NCBI RefSeq assembly: GCF_014698995.1
Contig: NZ_JACWZZ010000001.1
Span: 1,846,564 to 1,910,563 of the forward strand
Origin: Hymenobacter duratus
GTDB lineage: Bacteria > Bacteroidota > Bacteroidia > Cytophagales > Hymenobacteraceae
DNA length: 64,000 nt
Direction: 5' to 3'
Position 1 is the first letter of the stretch. Every line of letters starts with the position of its first letter. Both the position numbers and the translations under genes were made by a program. Under the pieces are notes generated by a model that was not told the DNA's origin, did no database searches, and saw nothing but the letters and a program-made list of their open reading frames with translations. This document shows positions 25,702 to 34,757 of this stretch, one piece after another.

Positions 25702-27018
25702 ATGAAAAAGATACTGCTATTACTGGCTGCTCTGTCGCTCACGATGGGCAGCTGCGACAAGGAATACCTCAACCCCAGCACCGCCAGCGACGTGCAGGTG
25801 CTCACCAATTCCGACGGCCTGATTACGGTGTGCAACGGCCTGCAGTCCCGCTTCACTACGGGCGGCGCGCTGAGCCCGCTCTACAACACGGTGGCGGCCG
25901 GGGGCCTGAGCACCCGCGAGCTGACGGTGATTAACGTCGGCAACATTGAGGAGTTCAACATCAGCCTCGGGGCCGGCAACGTCACGAACCTCAACGGGGT
26001 GGTTCGCAACCTCTGGACCCAATGCCAGCTGGTGCGCGCCAACGCCGACCTGGTGCTGGCCAACGCCGGCAACGCCGCCGACCCAGGCACCCGCAGCGGG
26101 ATCATAGCCTACGCCAGCATCTTCCGGGCCTTGGCGCTGGGCACGCTGGCGCAATATTTCCAGCAGGTCCCGATTGCCACCCAAACCAACGCCCCATTCG
26201 TGGACCGCATACAAGTGTTGCAGTCGGCCGTGACGCAGCTGGAAGCCGCTGCCACGCAGCTGGCGTCCGCGCCCGTTTCGGCTGACTTCAACAGCAAGAT
26301 TATTGGCGGCATCAACCTGCCCAACACGGTGCAGGCCCTGATTGCGCGCTATAGCCTGATGGCCGGCGACTATGACAAGGCAATTGCGGCGGCCGGCCGT
26401 GTGGACCTGGCCAGCCGGTCGGTTTTGGTGTTTGACGATCTGGCGCGCAATCCGCTGTTTGAAGTGGCGTTCGGCAACCGCAACGTGTTTGAGCCTACCG
26501 ACGTGAACCTGGGCCTGACCGGCGCACTGGCCCCCGAAGCCGGCGACCGGCGCATTCCGTTCTACACCCGCGCCAACCCGACGGCTACCCAGAACCGCGG
26601 CACCGGTTTCTATACGGCCAGTGCCGCGCCCATTCCGGTGTATGTAGCCGGCGAAATGCTGCTGATCCGGGCTGAGGCTTACGCCCGTAAAAGCGACCTG
26701 CCCAACGCCGTAACGGAGCTGAACCGGGTGCGCACGAGTACGACAACGGCCGTGCTGGCCAACAACTTGCCTGTCGCGCCTCCCGGCGCTGGCCTGGCCC
26801 CTTACAGTGGGGCTCTTACCCAGGATGCTATTCTGCTCGACATTTACCGCAACCGCCAAGTGGAGCTGGCCTTCCAAGGGTTCCGGCTTGCTGACAGCCG
26901 CCGGTTCAACCGGCCCGGGCCCGGGGGCGCCGGCGCGGAGCGCAACCGCAATTTCTATCCGTATCCGCGGGTGGAACGCGAAAACAACACGGCTACGCCC
27001 GAAGACCCGGTGATTTAG
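25702..27018 (+). CDS. SusD/RagB-family nutrient-binding lipoprotein
   Basis: 438 residues from ATG 25702 (MKKILLLLAALSLTMGSC, lipobox Cys18); a longer frame running back into susC is not needed. Conserved SusD features include the acid start CDKEYLNPS, the helical repeats in the middle (RNLWTQCQLVRANADLVL) and the C-terminal RNRQVELAFQGFRLADSRRF block. It should form the ligand-binding lid of the SusC at 22467-25667. A terminator follows directly. Confidence 0.93.
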   Translation: MKKILLLLAALSLTMGSCDKEYLNPSTASDVQVLTNSDGLITVCNGLQSRFTTGGALSPLYNTVAAGGLSTRELTVINVGNIEEFNISLGAGNVTNLNGVVRNLWTQCQLVRANADLVLANAGNAADPGTRSGIIAYASIFRALALGTLAQYFQQVPIATQTNAPFVDRIQVLQSAVTQLEAAATQLASAPVSADFNSKIIGGINLPNTVQALIARYSLMAGDYDKAIAAAGRVDLASRSVLVFDDLARNPLFEVAFGNRNVFEPTDVNLGLTGALAPEAGDRRIPFYTRANPTATQNRGTGFYTASAAPIPVYVAGEMLLIRAEAYARKSDLPNAVTELNRVRTSTTTAVLANNLPVAPPGAGLAPYSGALTQDAILLDIYRNRQVELAFQGFRLADSRRFNRPGPGGAGAERNRNFYPYPRVERENNTATPEDPVI

Positions 27019-27033
27019 AAGCAACGGCCGAAT

Positions 27034-27077
27034 AACAGAACTTCCTCTTCCCGTTTCGGGGAGAGGAAGTTCTGTTT
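27034..27077 (+). terminator. Terminator after the second SusCD operon
   Basis: AACAGAACTTCCTCTTCCC and GGGGAGAGGAAGTTCTGTT pair with one bulge around a GTTTC loop, 15 bases after the susD stop. Confidence 0.75.
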
Positions 27078-27149
27078 ATGGGTGCCCGCGTGGGGGAGAA
27101 ATGTAGTAAGTTGCCAGTCCCAGTTGCTCGTTTTTCCACTGGTTCCGCC

Positions 27150-28316
27150 ATGCAAACCACTACCCAAGCTGCCATAGAAACCACCGGTGCCGTGCCGCTG
27201 GCCGAGGCGTCGCAGCCAGCCCGCCTGATTTCGCTCGACGTATTCCGGGGCCTCACCGTCATGGCCATGATTCTGGTGAACAACCCCGGCGACTGGGGCC
27301 ACATCTACGCGCCGCTGGAGCACGCGCACTGGCACGGCTGCACGCCCACTGACCTGATTTTCCCGTTTTTCCTATTCATTGTGGGCGTGAGCATCGTGTA
27401 TGCGCTGGACGGCGCGCGGCGGCAGCCCGAAACCCACGGCCGCACGATGGTGCGAATCCTGAAACGGTCGGCCATCCTGTTTGGGTTGGGGTTGCTGGGG
27501 GCGCTGTATCCGAAGTTCGAGTTCGAAACGGTGCGGATTCCGGGGGTTCTGGCGCGTATTTCATGGGTGTTTCTAGTGTGCGGGGTGCTGTTTCTGAAAA
27601 CCACGCGGCGGCAGCAGATCGGGCTGCTGGCCTTTATTCTGATACTCTACAACGTGCTGTTGCAAGTGGTGCCGGTGCCTGGCTACGGCCCCGCCAACCT
27701 GGAGGCCGCCACCAACCTCGGCGCCTGGCTGGATCGGCTGGTGTTCACCGAAAACCACCTCTGGAAAAGCAGCCGTACCTGGGACCCCGAAGGTCTGCTC
27801 GGCACGCTGCCCGCCGTCGGCACCGGTTTGCTCGGGATGCTGACGGGCCAGTGGCTACGCCGCAAAGACATGGAGCCAGCCACCCGCGTGGCGTGGCTGT
27901 TTGTGGCGGGCGGCGCGGCCGTGCTGCTGGGCCTGATCTGGAACGGCTGGTTTCCCATCAACAAAAGCCTCTGGACCAGCTCCTACGTGCTCTACACCGG
28001 CGGCCTGGCCATGATGGCCCTGGCGGCCCTCTACTGGCTCTGCGACGTGCAGAACTACCGCGGCTGGTGGACCAAGCCGGCCCTGGCTTACGGCGTGAAT
28101 GCCATCACCGTGTTCTTCCTGTCGGCCATCGTCTCCAAAACCCTCAATCTGATCAAAGTCGGCGACGTGACGTTGCGCGCCTGGCTTTACAACACGTTTT
28201 TCACGCCCTACTTCAGCCCCGTCAACGCCTCGCTGGCCGGCGCGCTGGTGTGCGTGCTGATTTGGCTGGGCGTGCTGTGGGTGATGTACAAAAAGGGCGT
28301 AATTATTAAGGTATGA
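27150..28316 (+). CDS. NagX/HGSNAT-like polytopic acyltransferase (DUF5009-type)
   Basis: 388 residues from ATG 27150. After a short soluble N-terminus it opens with RLISLDVFRGLTVMAMILVNN, then HAHWHGCTPTDLIFPFFLFIVG, the signature of the family that includes human heparan-alpha-glucosaminide N-acetyltransferase and bacterial NagX; ten or so transmembrane segments follow. HGSNAT acetylates glucosamine across a membrane using acetyl-CoA. NagX genes are commonly linked to GlcNAc catabolic clusters, and here the gene follows a SusCD pair and the NagB-deacetylase fusion, so an amino-sugar role is likely. The exact reaction of bacterial members is not certain. Confidence 0.85.
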   Translation: MQTTTQAAIETTGAVPLAEASQPARLISLDVFRGLTVMAMILVNNPGDWGHIYAPLEHAHWHGCTPTDLIFPFFLFIVGVSIVYALDGARRQPETHGRTMVRILKRSAILFGLGLLGALYPKFEFETVRIPGVLARISWVFLVCGVLFLKTTRRQQIGLLAFILILYNVLLQVVPVPGYGPANLEAATNLGAWLDRLVFTENHLWKSSRTWDPEGLLGTLPAVGTGLLGMLTGQWLRRKDMEPATRVAWLFVAGGAAVLLGLIWNGWFPINKSLWTSSYVLYTGGLAMMALAALYWLCDVQNYRGWWTKPALAYGVNAITVFFLSAIVSKTLNLIKVGDVTLRAWLYNTFFTPYFSPVNASLAGALVCVLIWLGVLWVMYKKGVIIKV

Positions 28317-28322
28317 TAAAAA

Positions 28323-28436
28323 AAAGTCTGTCATCCTGAGCGGAGCGAAGGACCTTGTCACGTTAGAACGATCGATGCTACAACGACTCGTTCAGACGTG
28401 ATAAGGTCCTTCGCTCCGCTCAGGATGACAGACTTT
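28323..28436. repeat. REP-like long hairpin element, TGTCATCCTGAGCGG type
   Basis: Left arm 28323-28363 and right arm 28396-28436 (41 bp each) are inverted copies with one mismatch, separated by a 32-base loop. It lies between convergent genes. The arm motif TGTCATCCTGAGCGGAGCGA is related to the arms of the elements at 36059, 37050 and, in decayed form, 53223. Confidence 0.85.
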
Positions 28437-28447
28437 GCGGGCAGCTC

Positions 28448-30076
28448 CTATCCTGGAAACGAATACCCCGCGAAGTCTTGGCGGAGCTTGGTTTTGAGGA
28501 GCTTGCCGGTGGCGGTGTGTGGGAGTTCGGTCACGAATTCCACAGCTTCCGGAATCCACCAGCGGGCCACTTTGCCGTCGTAGAAGGCCAGTAGTTCCTG
28601 GGCTGTGATGGTGGCTTCGGGCTTGCGTACTACTACCAGTAACGGCCGCTCGCTCCATTTGGGGTGGGGCACGCCGATGACGGCCGCCTCGGCAATGTGC
28701 GGGTGCCCGATGGCCAGGTTCTCCAGCTCGATACTCGAAATCCACTCGCCGCCCGACTTGATGACGTCCTTGCTGCGGTCGGTGATTTGCATGAAGCCGT
28801 TGGGGTCGATGGTGGCCACGTCGCCGGTGCGGAACCAGCCGCTGGCGGTCAGCTCGCCGGGGTGCGCGGCGCGGAAGTACTCGGCCACGATGAACGGGCC
28901 GCGCACCAGCAAGTCGCCGAATGCCACGCCGTCGTGGGGGAGGGGCTGGCCGGCATCGTCCACAATCTTCATATCGACGCCGAAAATGGCGCGGCCTTGC
29001 TTGGTCTGGATGGCAAACTGCTCATCGGGGCTGAGGATGAGTTGCTGGGTTTTGAGAGTGCAGACCGTGCCCAGCGGCGAGGTTTCGCTCATGCCCCAGG
29101 CATGCCGGATTTCCACGCCCAACTCTTCATCAAACGCCTTGAGCAGGGCCGGCGGGCAGGACGCGCCACCTACAATCATGCGCCGCAGCGTGGTGAACTG
29201 TAGGTTTTTCTCGCGCATAAACGTCAGCAGGCCGAACCAGATGGTAGGCACGCCGGCCGTGAAGGTCACGCCTTCCGTCTCGTAGAGTTCGTAGAGGCTG
29301 GCCGCGTCGAGGCCGGGGCCGGGTAGCACCAGCTTGCAGCCGTTGAGCGGCGCCACGTACGGAATGCCCCAGGCGTTGACGTGGAACATGGGCACCACCG
29401 GCAGCACCGTGTCGCGGGCCGAGCAGTTGAAGCAGTCAGGCAGGGAGGCGGCGTAGCTGTGCAGCAGCGTGGAGCGGTGCGAGTAAAGCACGCCCTTGGG
29501 CTGGTCGGTGGTGCCGGAAGTGTAGCACAGCGAAGAAGCCGTATTCTCGTCGAAATAAGGCCACGCGTACTCGTCGTTTTCGGTGGCCAGCAGGTCTTCG
29601 TAGCAGCGCAGGTCGGGGAGGCTGGTGGCTTCGGGCATGTGGGCCCGGTCGGTCAGCAGCACCCAGCTTTCCACTTTCGGGCAGTTGATGGCCAACTTTT
29701 CTACCAGCGGCAGGAAGGTGAGGTCGAAGAACATCAGCCGGTCTTCGGCGTGGTTGATGATGTAGACCAGCTGCTCGAAAAACAGGCGCGGGTTGATGGT
29801 GTGGCACACGGCGGCGCTGCCCGACACGGCGTAGTACAGCTCCAGGTGGCGGTGCGTGTTCCAGGCCAGCGTGCCCACCCGGTCGCCGCGCTGGATGCCC
29901 AGGCGGGCCAGCGCGTGGGCCAGCTGCCGGCTGCGCGTGCCCAGGCCGGCGTAGGTGTAGCGGTGCATGCCGCCCTCGGCCAGCCGGCTCACGATTTCGG
30001 TGTCAGCGTGCCACTTTTCGGCGTGTTCGAGGAGGCCAGCGATACGCAGCGGCTCCTGCATCATGAGTCCTAGCAT
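28448..30076 (-). CDS. AMP-forming fatty-acyl-CoA ligase
   Basis: 542 residues; the start MLGLMM.. matches the conserved N-terminus of this medium/long-chain acyl-CoA synthetase group. ANL-superfamily motifs in order: the phosphate loop [48 protein letters not shown] hinge and the catalytic lysine in [12 protein letters not shown]. It activates fatty acids with ATP and CoA for beta-oxidation or lipid synthesis. No signal peptide. Only 14 bases separate its start from the inverted repeat of the GxxExxY module, so its promoter must lie in or beyond that module. Confidence 0.92.
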   Translation of the reverse strand: MLGLMMQEPLRIAGLLEHAEKWHADTEIVSRLAEGGMHRYTYAGLGTRSRQLAHALARLGIQRGDRVGTLAWNTHRHLELYYAVSGSAAVCHTINPRLFFEQLVYIINHAEDRLMFFDLTFLPLVEKLAINCPKVESWVLLTDRAHMPEATSLPDLRCYEDLLATENDEYAWPYFDENTASSLCYTSGTTDQPKGVLYSHRSTLLHSYAASLPDCFNCSARDTVLPVVPMFHVNAWGIPYVAPLNGCKLVLPGPGLDAASLYELYETEGVTFTAGVPTIWFGLLTFMREKNLQFTTLRRMIVGGASCPPALLKAFDEELGVEIRHAWGMSETSPLGTVCTLKTQQLILSPDEQFAIQTKQGRAIFGVDMKIVDDAGQPLPHDGVAFGDLLVRGPFIVAEYFRAAHPGELTASGWFRTGDVATIDPNGFMQITDRSKDVIKSGGEWISSIELENLAIGHPHIAEAAVIGVPHPKWSERPLLVVVRKPEATITAQELLAFYDGKVARWWIPEAVEFVTELPHTATGKLLKTKLRQDFAGYSFPG

Positions 30077-30090
30077 ACTTCAAGCTACGG

Positions 30091-30139
30091 GTTTTCTCGC
30101 AGAGGTCCGCAGAGGCATGCGCAGAGGTAAAAGGGAGGA
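30091..30139 (+). repeat. Left terminal inverted repeat of the GxxExxY module
   Basis: Contains three copies of CGCAGAGG at 30098-30105, 30108-30115 and 30120-30127. It matches the reverse complement of 30526-30574 except for one substitution and two one-base indels. Confidence 0.85.
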
Positions 30140-30144
30140 CGTTC

Positions 30145-30522
30145 TTACAGGGTGTTGGCTATACGAATGATGCCGTCTTTAACGTGGGGGGTATTGAAGT
30201 TGATGAGCAGGCCCAGCTTGCGCTTTGAGAGCCGCAGATAGGTTAGCAGTTGCTTATGATGCACATCGAGAAGTGCATCAACAGATTTGATTTCAACAAT
30301 TACCTTGTCCTCCACCAACAAATCGAGGCGGAAGCCTACCTCCAGCTTTACGCTGTCGTAATAAGCGGGCAAACCAACCTGCGTAGCAACCAGCAAGCCA
30401 TTCTTGCGCAGCTCATGTGCCATAGCTGCCTCATACACCGACTCCAAAAGTCCCGGTCCCAGCGCCGTGTGCACCTTAAAGGCCGCACCCCGCACCGCAT
30501 ATGAAACATCATTCTCGCTCAT
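30145..30522 (-). CDS. GxxExxY family protein (PD-(D/E)XK nuclease-like fold)
   Basis: 125 residues. Shows the family name motif in GPGLLESVYE and the nuclease-like core FRLDLLVEDKVIVEIKSV (Asp, then Glu-x-Lys), followed by the conserved HHKQLLTYLRLSKRKLGLLINF. Pfam places these in the PD-(D/E)XK superfamily; biochemical function is not established. The family is often present in several copies per genome in Bacteroidota, cyanobacteria and planctomycetes. Here it is tightly enclosed by inverted repeats and lies between two unrelated genes on the same strand, which suggests insertion. Confidence 0.9.
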   Translation of the reverse strand: MSENDVSYAVRGAAFKVHTALGPGLLESVYEAAMAHELRKNGLLVATQVGLPAYYDSVKLEVGFRLDLLVEDKVIVEIKSVDALLDVHHKQLLTYLRLSKRKLGLLINFNTPHVKDGIIRIANTL

Positions 30523-30525
30523 CTT

Positions 30526-30574
30526 TCCTCCTTTTAACCTCTGCGCATCCCTCTGCGGACCTCTGCGAGAAAAC
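30526..30574 (-). repeat. Right terminal inverted repeat of the GxxExxY module
   Basis: Reverse-complement partner of 30091-30139, again with three CGCAGAGG units. It ends two bases before the stop codon (30576-30578) of the GH3 gene. Confidence 0.85.
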
Positions 30575-30575
30575 T

Positions 30576-33500
30576 TTATTCCTCCACTGTTGTCTCCACC
30601 GCCTGCTTAACTGGCTGCCGCACGCTTTCCAGCGCCACTTGCAGCACGCCGGAGCGCACACTTAGCTCAGACAGCTTGTTGTTGCGGCGCGAGGGGTTCA
30701 CGCGGTTGGTCAGCACAATGCAAGTCAGCTCCTCCTTGGGGTCGACCCAGAAATAGGTGCCCGTGAAGCCAGTGTGCCCGTAGCTCTGCTGCGACACACT
30801 TTTGGCCGAATTTACCGTGGGGTTGGCGGCGGGACGGTCGAAGCCGAGGGCACGGCGGTTATCGGGACAGAACTGGCACTTGGTGTACTCCTGCACGGTT
30901 TCGGCCTTCAGCAACTGCTGGCCGCCATACTTGCCGTTCCAGGCGTAGAGCTGCACCACTTTGGCCAGGTCGTTGGCGTTGCCAAACAGGCCGGCGTGGC
31001 CCGAGAGGCCGCCGAGCAAAGCCGCACCTTCGTCATCGACGGTGCCGTGCAGCAGCTGCTTGCGGAACAGCGAATCGTACTCGGTGGGCGTGATGCGGGC
31101 CAGTGGGAAGCGGCGTGTGGGGTTGTAGCCCAGCGAGGTGGCGCCCAGGGGCCGGTAGATTTCGTCGGTGATGAACTGATTGAGGGGCTTGCCGCTGGCG
31201 GCCTGCACGAAGCGTGGGTACAGAATAAACGACAAATCGGAGTAGACGTAGCCGGGCTTCTCGTTCAGCGGCGACTCGGCAATGGCTTTCGTTATCAGCT
31301 CCGGGAAATCCTGGCGGGCCCACAGACCGGTGGCGGCCCGCAGCGGGAAGCGCGCCGATGAGTCGGGGCGGAAGTAGCGGCGGCTAAGCTCCGAAGGCTT
31401 CGTGAGCGACACTTCCTTGGGCTCCGGGCTTTTGCCGAGCAGCGAATTGAACAGGCCGCGCGGCTTGGTATAGTCTTTCCAGAACGGAATCCAGGCTTTC
31501 AGGCGGGCCTGGTGCGTCAGCACGTCGCGCAGCTTCAGGTCCTGCTTGTTGGTGCCCACCAGCTCCGGAAATAGCTGGCCCATGGTCATGTCGGGGTTGA
31601 ACTTGCCCTGGTCCTGCAGGCGCATCAGGGCCGGCAGCGCCGCCGACACTTTGGTCAGCGAGGCCAGGTCGTAGAGGTCGGTGTTGCGGACGGCGCGGCT
31701 GGGCTTGCCGGCTTGGCTGGGCGCATCAGCAAAGGAGTGGGTGCCGTAGCTTTTGCGCAGTACCACCACGCCCCGCCGGGCAATGACCACCTCGCCGCCA
31801 GGGAAGGCTTTGGCCGCCACCGCGCCGTTCATAATCGAGTCCACGCGGGCTTCGAGGTTGTTGTTCATGCCCACTGCCTCCGGGAAGCTGTAGCGCAGAC
31901 GGGTGCCGCCCTGCGTGGTGAGGCCGGCGCCGTAGCTGTACTTGTCGCTCACGGTCACGGGCAGCTTGCCGCTGGCCGATACGCCCCCGAAAATCACCTC
32001 GGCGGCCACGTCCTGGGCGTTTTTGCTTTCCTGGTAGGCCAGCACCACGGCATCGGCGCGGTCCAGGTCCCGGATTTTGGCCACAGCGTAGGCATTGCCG
32101 AACACCGACACGATGAGCTTCTGGCCTTGGCTGCCCAGCTCGTGCAGCAGCACGTTGGTTTCCGAGGTTACGCCGAAATTGGTGGCAGGCAGGCGGCCCA
32201 GGTTGTTCACGCCAATGAGCACCGTGTTAAAGCCCTTCAGCGTTTCGCGCATTTGCGTCAGCTCATCCAGGCTCGGCGTGGCCGAAATCCAGAAGTGGCG
32301 GGCCGGGGCGTAGTCAGCCACCATGCGCTGGAAGTCGGTGGTGTCTTTGGTGCCGATGGTGAGCGTGGCCAGGCGCAGCGTATCGAGGCGCTGCAGGGGC
32401 AGCAGGTTGCGCTGGTTGCGCAGCACGGTCACGCTCAGCTCGGTGAGATGCTGGCTCAAGTACTGAGCGTGCGGCGTGTTGAGGTCGGCGGTGATATTCT
32501 TCAGGTCGATGGGCTTGTACTTGTCGAGGCCGGCCCACTGCTTCAAAGCCAGCATCTTGCGGCAGCGCGCATCAATGGATTCCTGCGTCAGCTGGCCGGC
32601 ATTGATGGCGTCGCGCACCATGCGGATGGCCAGCGGAATGTTCTTGCTGAACTCCAGAATGTCGTTGCCGGCCTGCAGGGCACGCACGTCGGCGTCGCCG
32701 GGCGGATACTTTGAAATCACGCCCTTCATGTTCATAGCATCCGTGAACACCACGCCCTCGAAACCCATTTTCTGCTTCAGCAAACCTGTGGTAATTGGCT
32801 TGGAAAGCGTACTGGGCATGCCGGTCGTGTCAAGCGCCGGAATATTGAGGTGGGCCACCATCATGCCGCCGAGGCCGCGGGCCATCAGGCTGCGGAACGG
32901 AAAAAGCTCCAGCGTGTCAATGCGCTTGCGGTCGATGCGCAGCAGCGGTAGGGCCAGGTGCGAGTCGGTATCGGTGTCGCCGTGGCCGGGGAAGTGCTTG
33001 GCGACGGCCAGGATGTTGGCATCCTGCATGCCCTTCATGTAGAGGTAGCTTTTCTCGGTCACGCTCTGCCGGTCTTCGCCCCAGCTGCGGTAGCCGATGA
33101 CGGGGTTGGCGGCGTTGTTATTCACGTCCACTACCGGCGCGAAGTTGACGTGCATGCCCAGGCGCTTAAACTGCGCAGCTACCTCGGTGCCCATGTCATA
33201 CATCAGCTGGTTGTCGCGGATGCCGCCCATGCTCATCTGGAACGGGAAGCGCTGCACGCTGTCGAGGCGCATGCCAACGCCCCATTCGGCGTCCATAGCC
33301 ACCAGCAGCGGCACTTTGCTCTGCGCCTGGTAGCGGTTCAGCAGGCGCGACTGCCGGACTGGCCCACCCTGGAAAAACACGATACCCCCGATGCCATACT
33401 GCTGAATCAGGGCTGTGATGGAGTCTTCGTCGATGCGCTTGCGGTTGGAGTAGGCGGCCACCATGAACAACTGCGCCACCCGCTGGTCGGGCGTGAGCGT

Positions 33501-33827
33501 CTTCATGACCGAATCAACCCACCGCGAACTGGCCAGCTGGGCCGCAAAGGGCACGGGCTGGTTACGGCTTTTAGACGCTGGTTTGGCAGTGGCTTTGGCT
33601 GCTGCAGGCTGGGCAGGCGCTTTAGCGGTAGGTTTGGGAGCCGGCGTCCGGGTTACGGTGCGGCTGGTTTTCTTCTTGGCGGCTGGTTTCCGGCGGCGCT
33701 GGGCTGAAGCATCAGGAAGGCTCAACAATACCAGCAGCAGCCACAGGAACGGGAGGAAGCGGGGAAAAGACAAGATAGATACGGTGGTTAGTGGGGATGC
33801 GAATTTACGGTAATTGACAGGATGCAC
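30576..33827 (-). CDS. Secreted GH3 N-acetylglucosaminidase-like enzyme fused to a serine hydrolase domain
   Basis: 1083 residues from a GTG at 33827; no ATG precedes the signal peptide, and a TTG at residue 19 is an alternative. Signal peptide to about 42, a Lys/Ala/Pro-rich linker (43-90), then a GH3 N-terminal domain with the NagZ signature KHFPGHGDTDTDSH (277-290) and nucleophile Asp363 in FTDAMNMKG, a GH3 C-terminal domain (about 460-650), and a beta-lactamase-fold serine hydrolase domain with SLTK (Ser723, Lys726) and YSDLS. NagZ-type GH3 enzymes remove GlcNAc from murein fragments using an Asp-His pair; the second domain may act on peptide or ester parts of the same substrate. A periplasmic murein-salvage enzyme is the best reading. 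Confidence 0.92.
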   Translation of the reverse strand: MHPVNYRKFASPLTTVSILSFPRFLPFLWLLLVLLSLPDASAQRRRKPAAKKKTSRTVTRTPAPKPTAKAPAQPAAAKATAKPASKSRNQPVPFAAQLASSRWVDSVMKTLTPDQRVAQLFMVAAYSNRKRIDEDSITALIQQYGIGGIVFFQGGPVRQSRLLNRYQAQSKVPLLVAMDAEWGVGMRLDSVQRFPFQMSMGGIRDNQLMYDMGTEVAAQFKRLGMHVNFAPVVDVNNNAANPVIGYRSWGEDRQSVTEKSYLYMKGMQDANILAVAKHFPGHGDTDTDSHLALPLLRIDRKRIDTLELFPFRSLMARGLGGMMVAHLNIPALDTTGMPSTLSKPITTGLLKQKMGFEGVVFTDAMNMKGVISKYPPGDADVRALQAGNDILEFSKNIPLAIRMVRDAINAGQLTQESIDARCRKMLALKQWAGLDKYKPIDLKNITADLNTPHAQYLSQHLTELSVTVLRNQRNLLPLQRLDTLRLATLTIGTKDTTDFQRMVADYAPARHFWISATPSLDELTQMRETLKGFNTVLIGVNNLGRLPATNFGVTSETNVLLHELGSQGQKLIVSVFGNAYAVAKIRDLDRADAVVLAYQESKNAQDVAAEVIFGGVSASGKLPVTVSDKYSYGAGLTTQGGTRLRYSFPEAVGMNNNLEARVDSIMNGAVAAKAFPGGEVVIARRGVVVLRKSYGTHSFADAPSQAGKPSRAVRNTDLYDLASLTKVSAALPALMRLQDQGKFNPDMTMGQLFPELVGTNKQDLKLRDVLTHQARLKAWIPFWKDYTKPRGLFNSLLGKSPEPKEVSLTKPSELSRRYFRPDSSARFPLRAATGLWARQDFPELITKAIAESPLNEKPGYVYSDLSFILYPRFVQAASGKPLNQFITDEIYRPLGATSLGYNPTRRFPLARITPTEYDSLFRKQLLHGTVDDEGAALLGGLSGHAGLFGNANDLAKVVQLYAWNGKYGGQQLLKAETVQEYTKCQFCPDNRRALGFDRPAANPTVNSAKSVSQQSYGHTGFTGTYFWVDPKEELTCIVLTNRVNPSRRNNKLSELSVRSGVLQVALESVRQPVKQAVETTVEE

Positions 33828-33964
33828 GGGCGGAGTGCTGCATGGATGCTGCAGGAAGCAGAAAAATCTGTTTAGGCCAACCTGTTGGTGGCGTTGCCGG
33901 CTGGCCGCTGCCTAATCCGATTCTTTCGCCTAACTAGGACCTTCACACTTCTACTACCGTAGCA

Positions 33965-34585
33965 ATGCTTCTACTGGACGCCGGACCCCTCGACCTGGCT
34001 TACGGGCTTTTCAAACTGGCACAGGCGCTTGGCGTGCTGCTACTGCTGGCGCTGGCTTTTTTTGGTGCCCGGATGCTGATTCGCCTGCGCCGGAAACCGG
34101 CCAACTCGGGGAACTGGCTGCGAACTGTTGGCGGAGTGCTGTTGCTGCTGCCGGCCGGCAGTTGGTTGTCTGGAGTCGTCTATTCGTTTAGTACGCAGGC
34201 CTATCAGGAGTGGCAGGAGGATGCTGAGGACGCCCGGGGCACGCAGCAATGCGTGGGTTGGTATCAGGCGACTACTACGGATACGCTGTCTGCTGGAACC
34301 GGCTATAGCTTCGACCTGCAACTTGGGGCCGACGGACGGTACACGTGGAAAACCACGCTGCCAACTCTCGATTCGGCTTCTTCCGGAAACTGGAGTATAG
34401 AAATGCGGGATTTTTCGAAACCCTACGTCGCCCTGATTTCCAGCAGCAACCCCAATTCGCACGTATTGATTTTGAATTCCTGCGACACACTGATAGGAAG
34501 CTGCTGGCAAGGCCAGACGCGCGGCAGCGGCTACGGCACTCCCGCCGAACAGCGCCCACTGCCGATTCTTCTGAAACGGCAGTAA
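33965..34585 (+). CDS. Uncharacterised two-helix membrane protein
   Basis: 206 residues with two hydrophobic helices (about 10-36 and 51-72) and a C-terminal soluble domain of about 130 residues that is probably extracytoplasmic, rich in beta strands and with three cysteines. I recognise no family. Divergent from the GH3 gene. Confidence 0.65.
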   Translation: MLLLDAGPLDLAYGLFKLAQALGVLLLLALAFFGARMLIRLRRKPANSGNWLRTVGGVLLLLPAGSWLSGVVYSFSTQAYQEWQEDAEDARGTQQCVGWYQATTTDTLSAGTGYSFDLQLGADGRYTWKTTLPTLDSASSGNWSIEMRDFSKPYVALISSSNPNSHVLILNSCDTLIGSCWQGQTRGSGYGTPAEQRPLPILLKRQ

Positions 34586-34673
34586 CCTGCCCCAACCGCT
34601 GATTTCATTGCCACAAAGCAGACGGCAGATGGCAGCGCAAGTGAAAATCTGGCGGCGTTGAGCAGAGTGGGCC

Positions 34674-34681
34674 TACTTTTG
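34674..34681 (+). promoter_or_regulatory. -7 box TACTTTTG before the carboxypeptidase-like gene
   Basis: Exact TAnnTTTG. It is followed after four bases by an in-frame GTG at 34686, the same spacing as at several other genes in the window; the -33 region is poor. Confidence 0.55.
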
Positions 34682-34757
34682 CGGTGTGGTATATGCCTGC
34701 GGGCCGTGGCGGCGTTATGGCTGTCCGGTTTATCGTTTCACCTCAACCCCGGCCATT

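Larger units (their letters stand above)
30091..30574. mobile_element. GxxExxY gene module bounded by 49-bp inverted repeats
   Basis: A 484-bp unit made only of one coding region and two terminal inverted repeats (30091-30139 and 30526-30574). The repeats abut the coding region within 3 to 5 bases and one end sits two bases from the stop codon of the GH3 gene. No transposase is present and no target-site duplication is obvious. Treating it as a mobile unit is an inference from its compact repeat-bounded form. Confidence 0.55.

Noticed and set aside
25720..27024. 434-codon open frame opposite the second SusD gene
   Set aside because: His/Gly/Ala/Arg-rich composition typical of antisense frames in GC-rich genes; SusD on the other strand is unambiguous.
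31713..32714. 333-codon open frame opposite the GH3 fusion gene
   Set aside because: Antisense shadow with no motif; the GH3 signature lies on the other strand.
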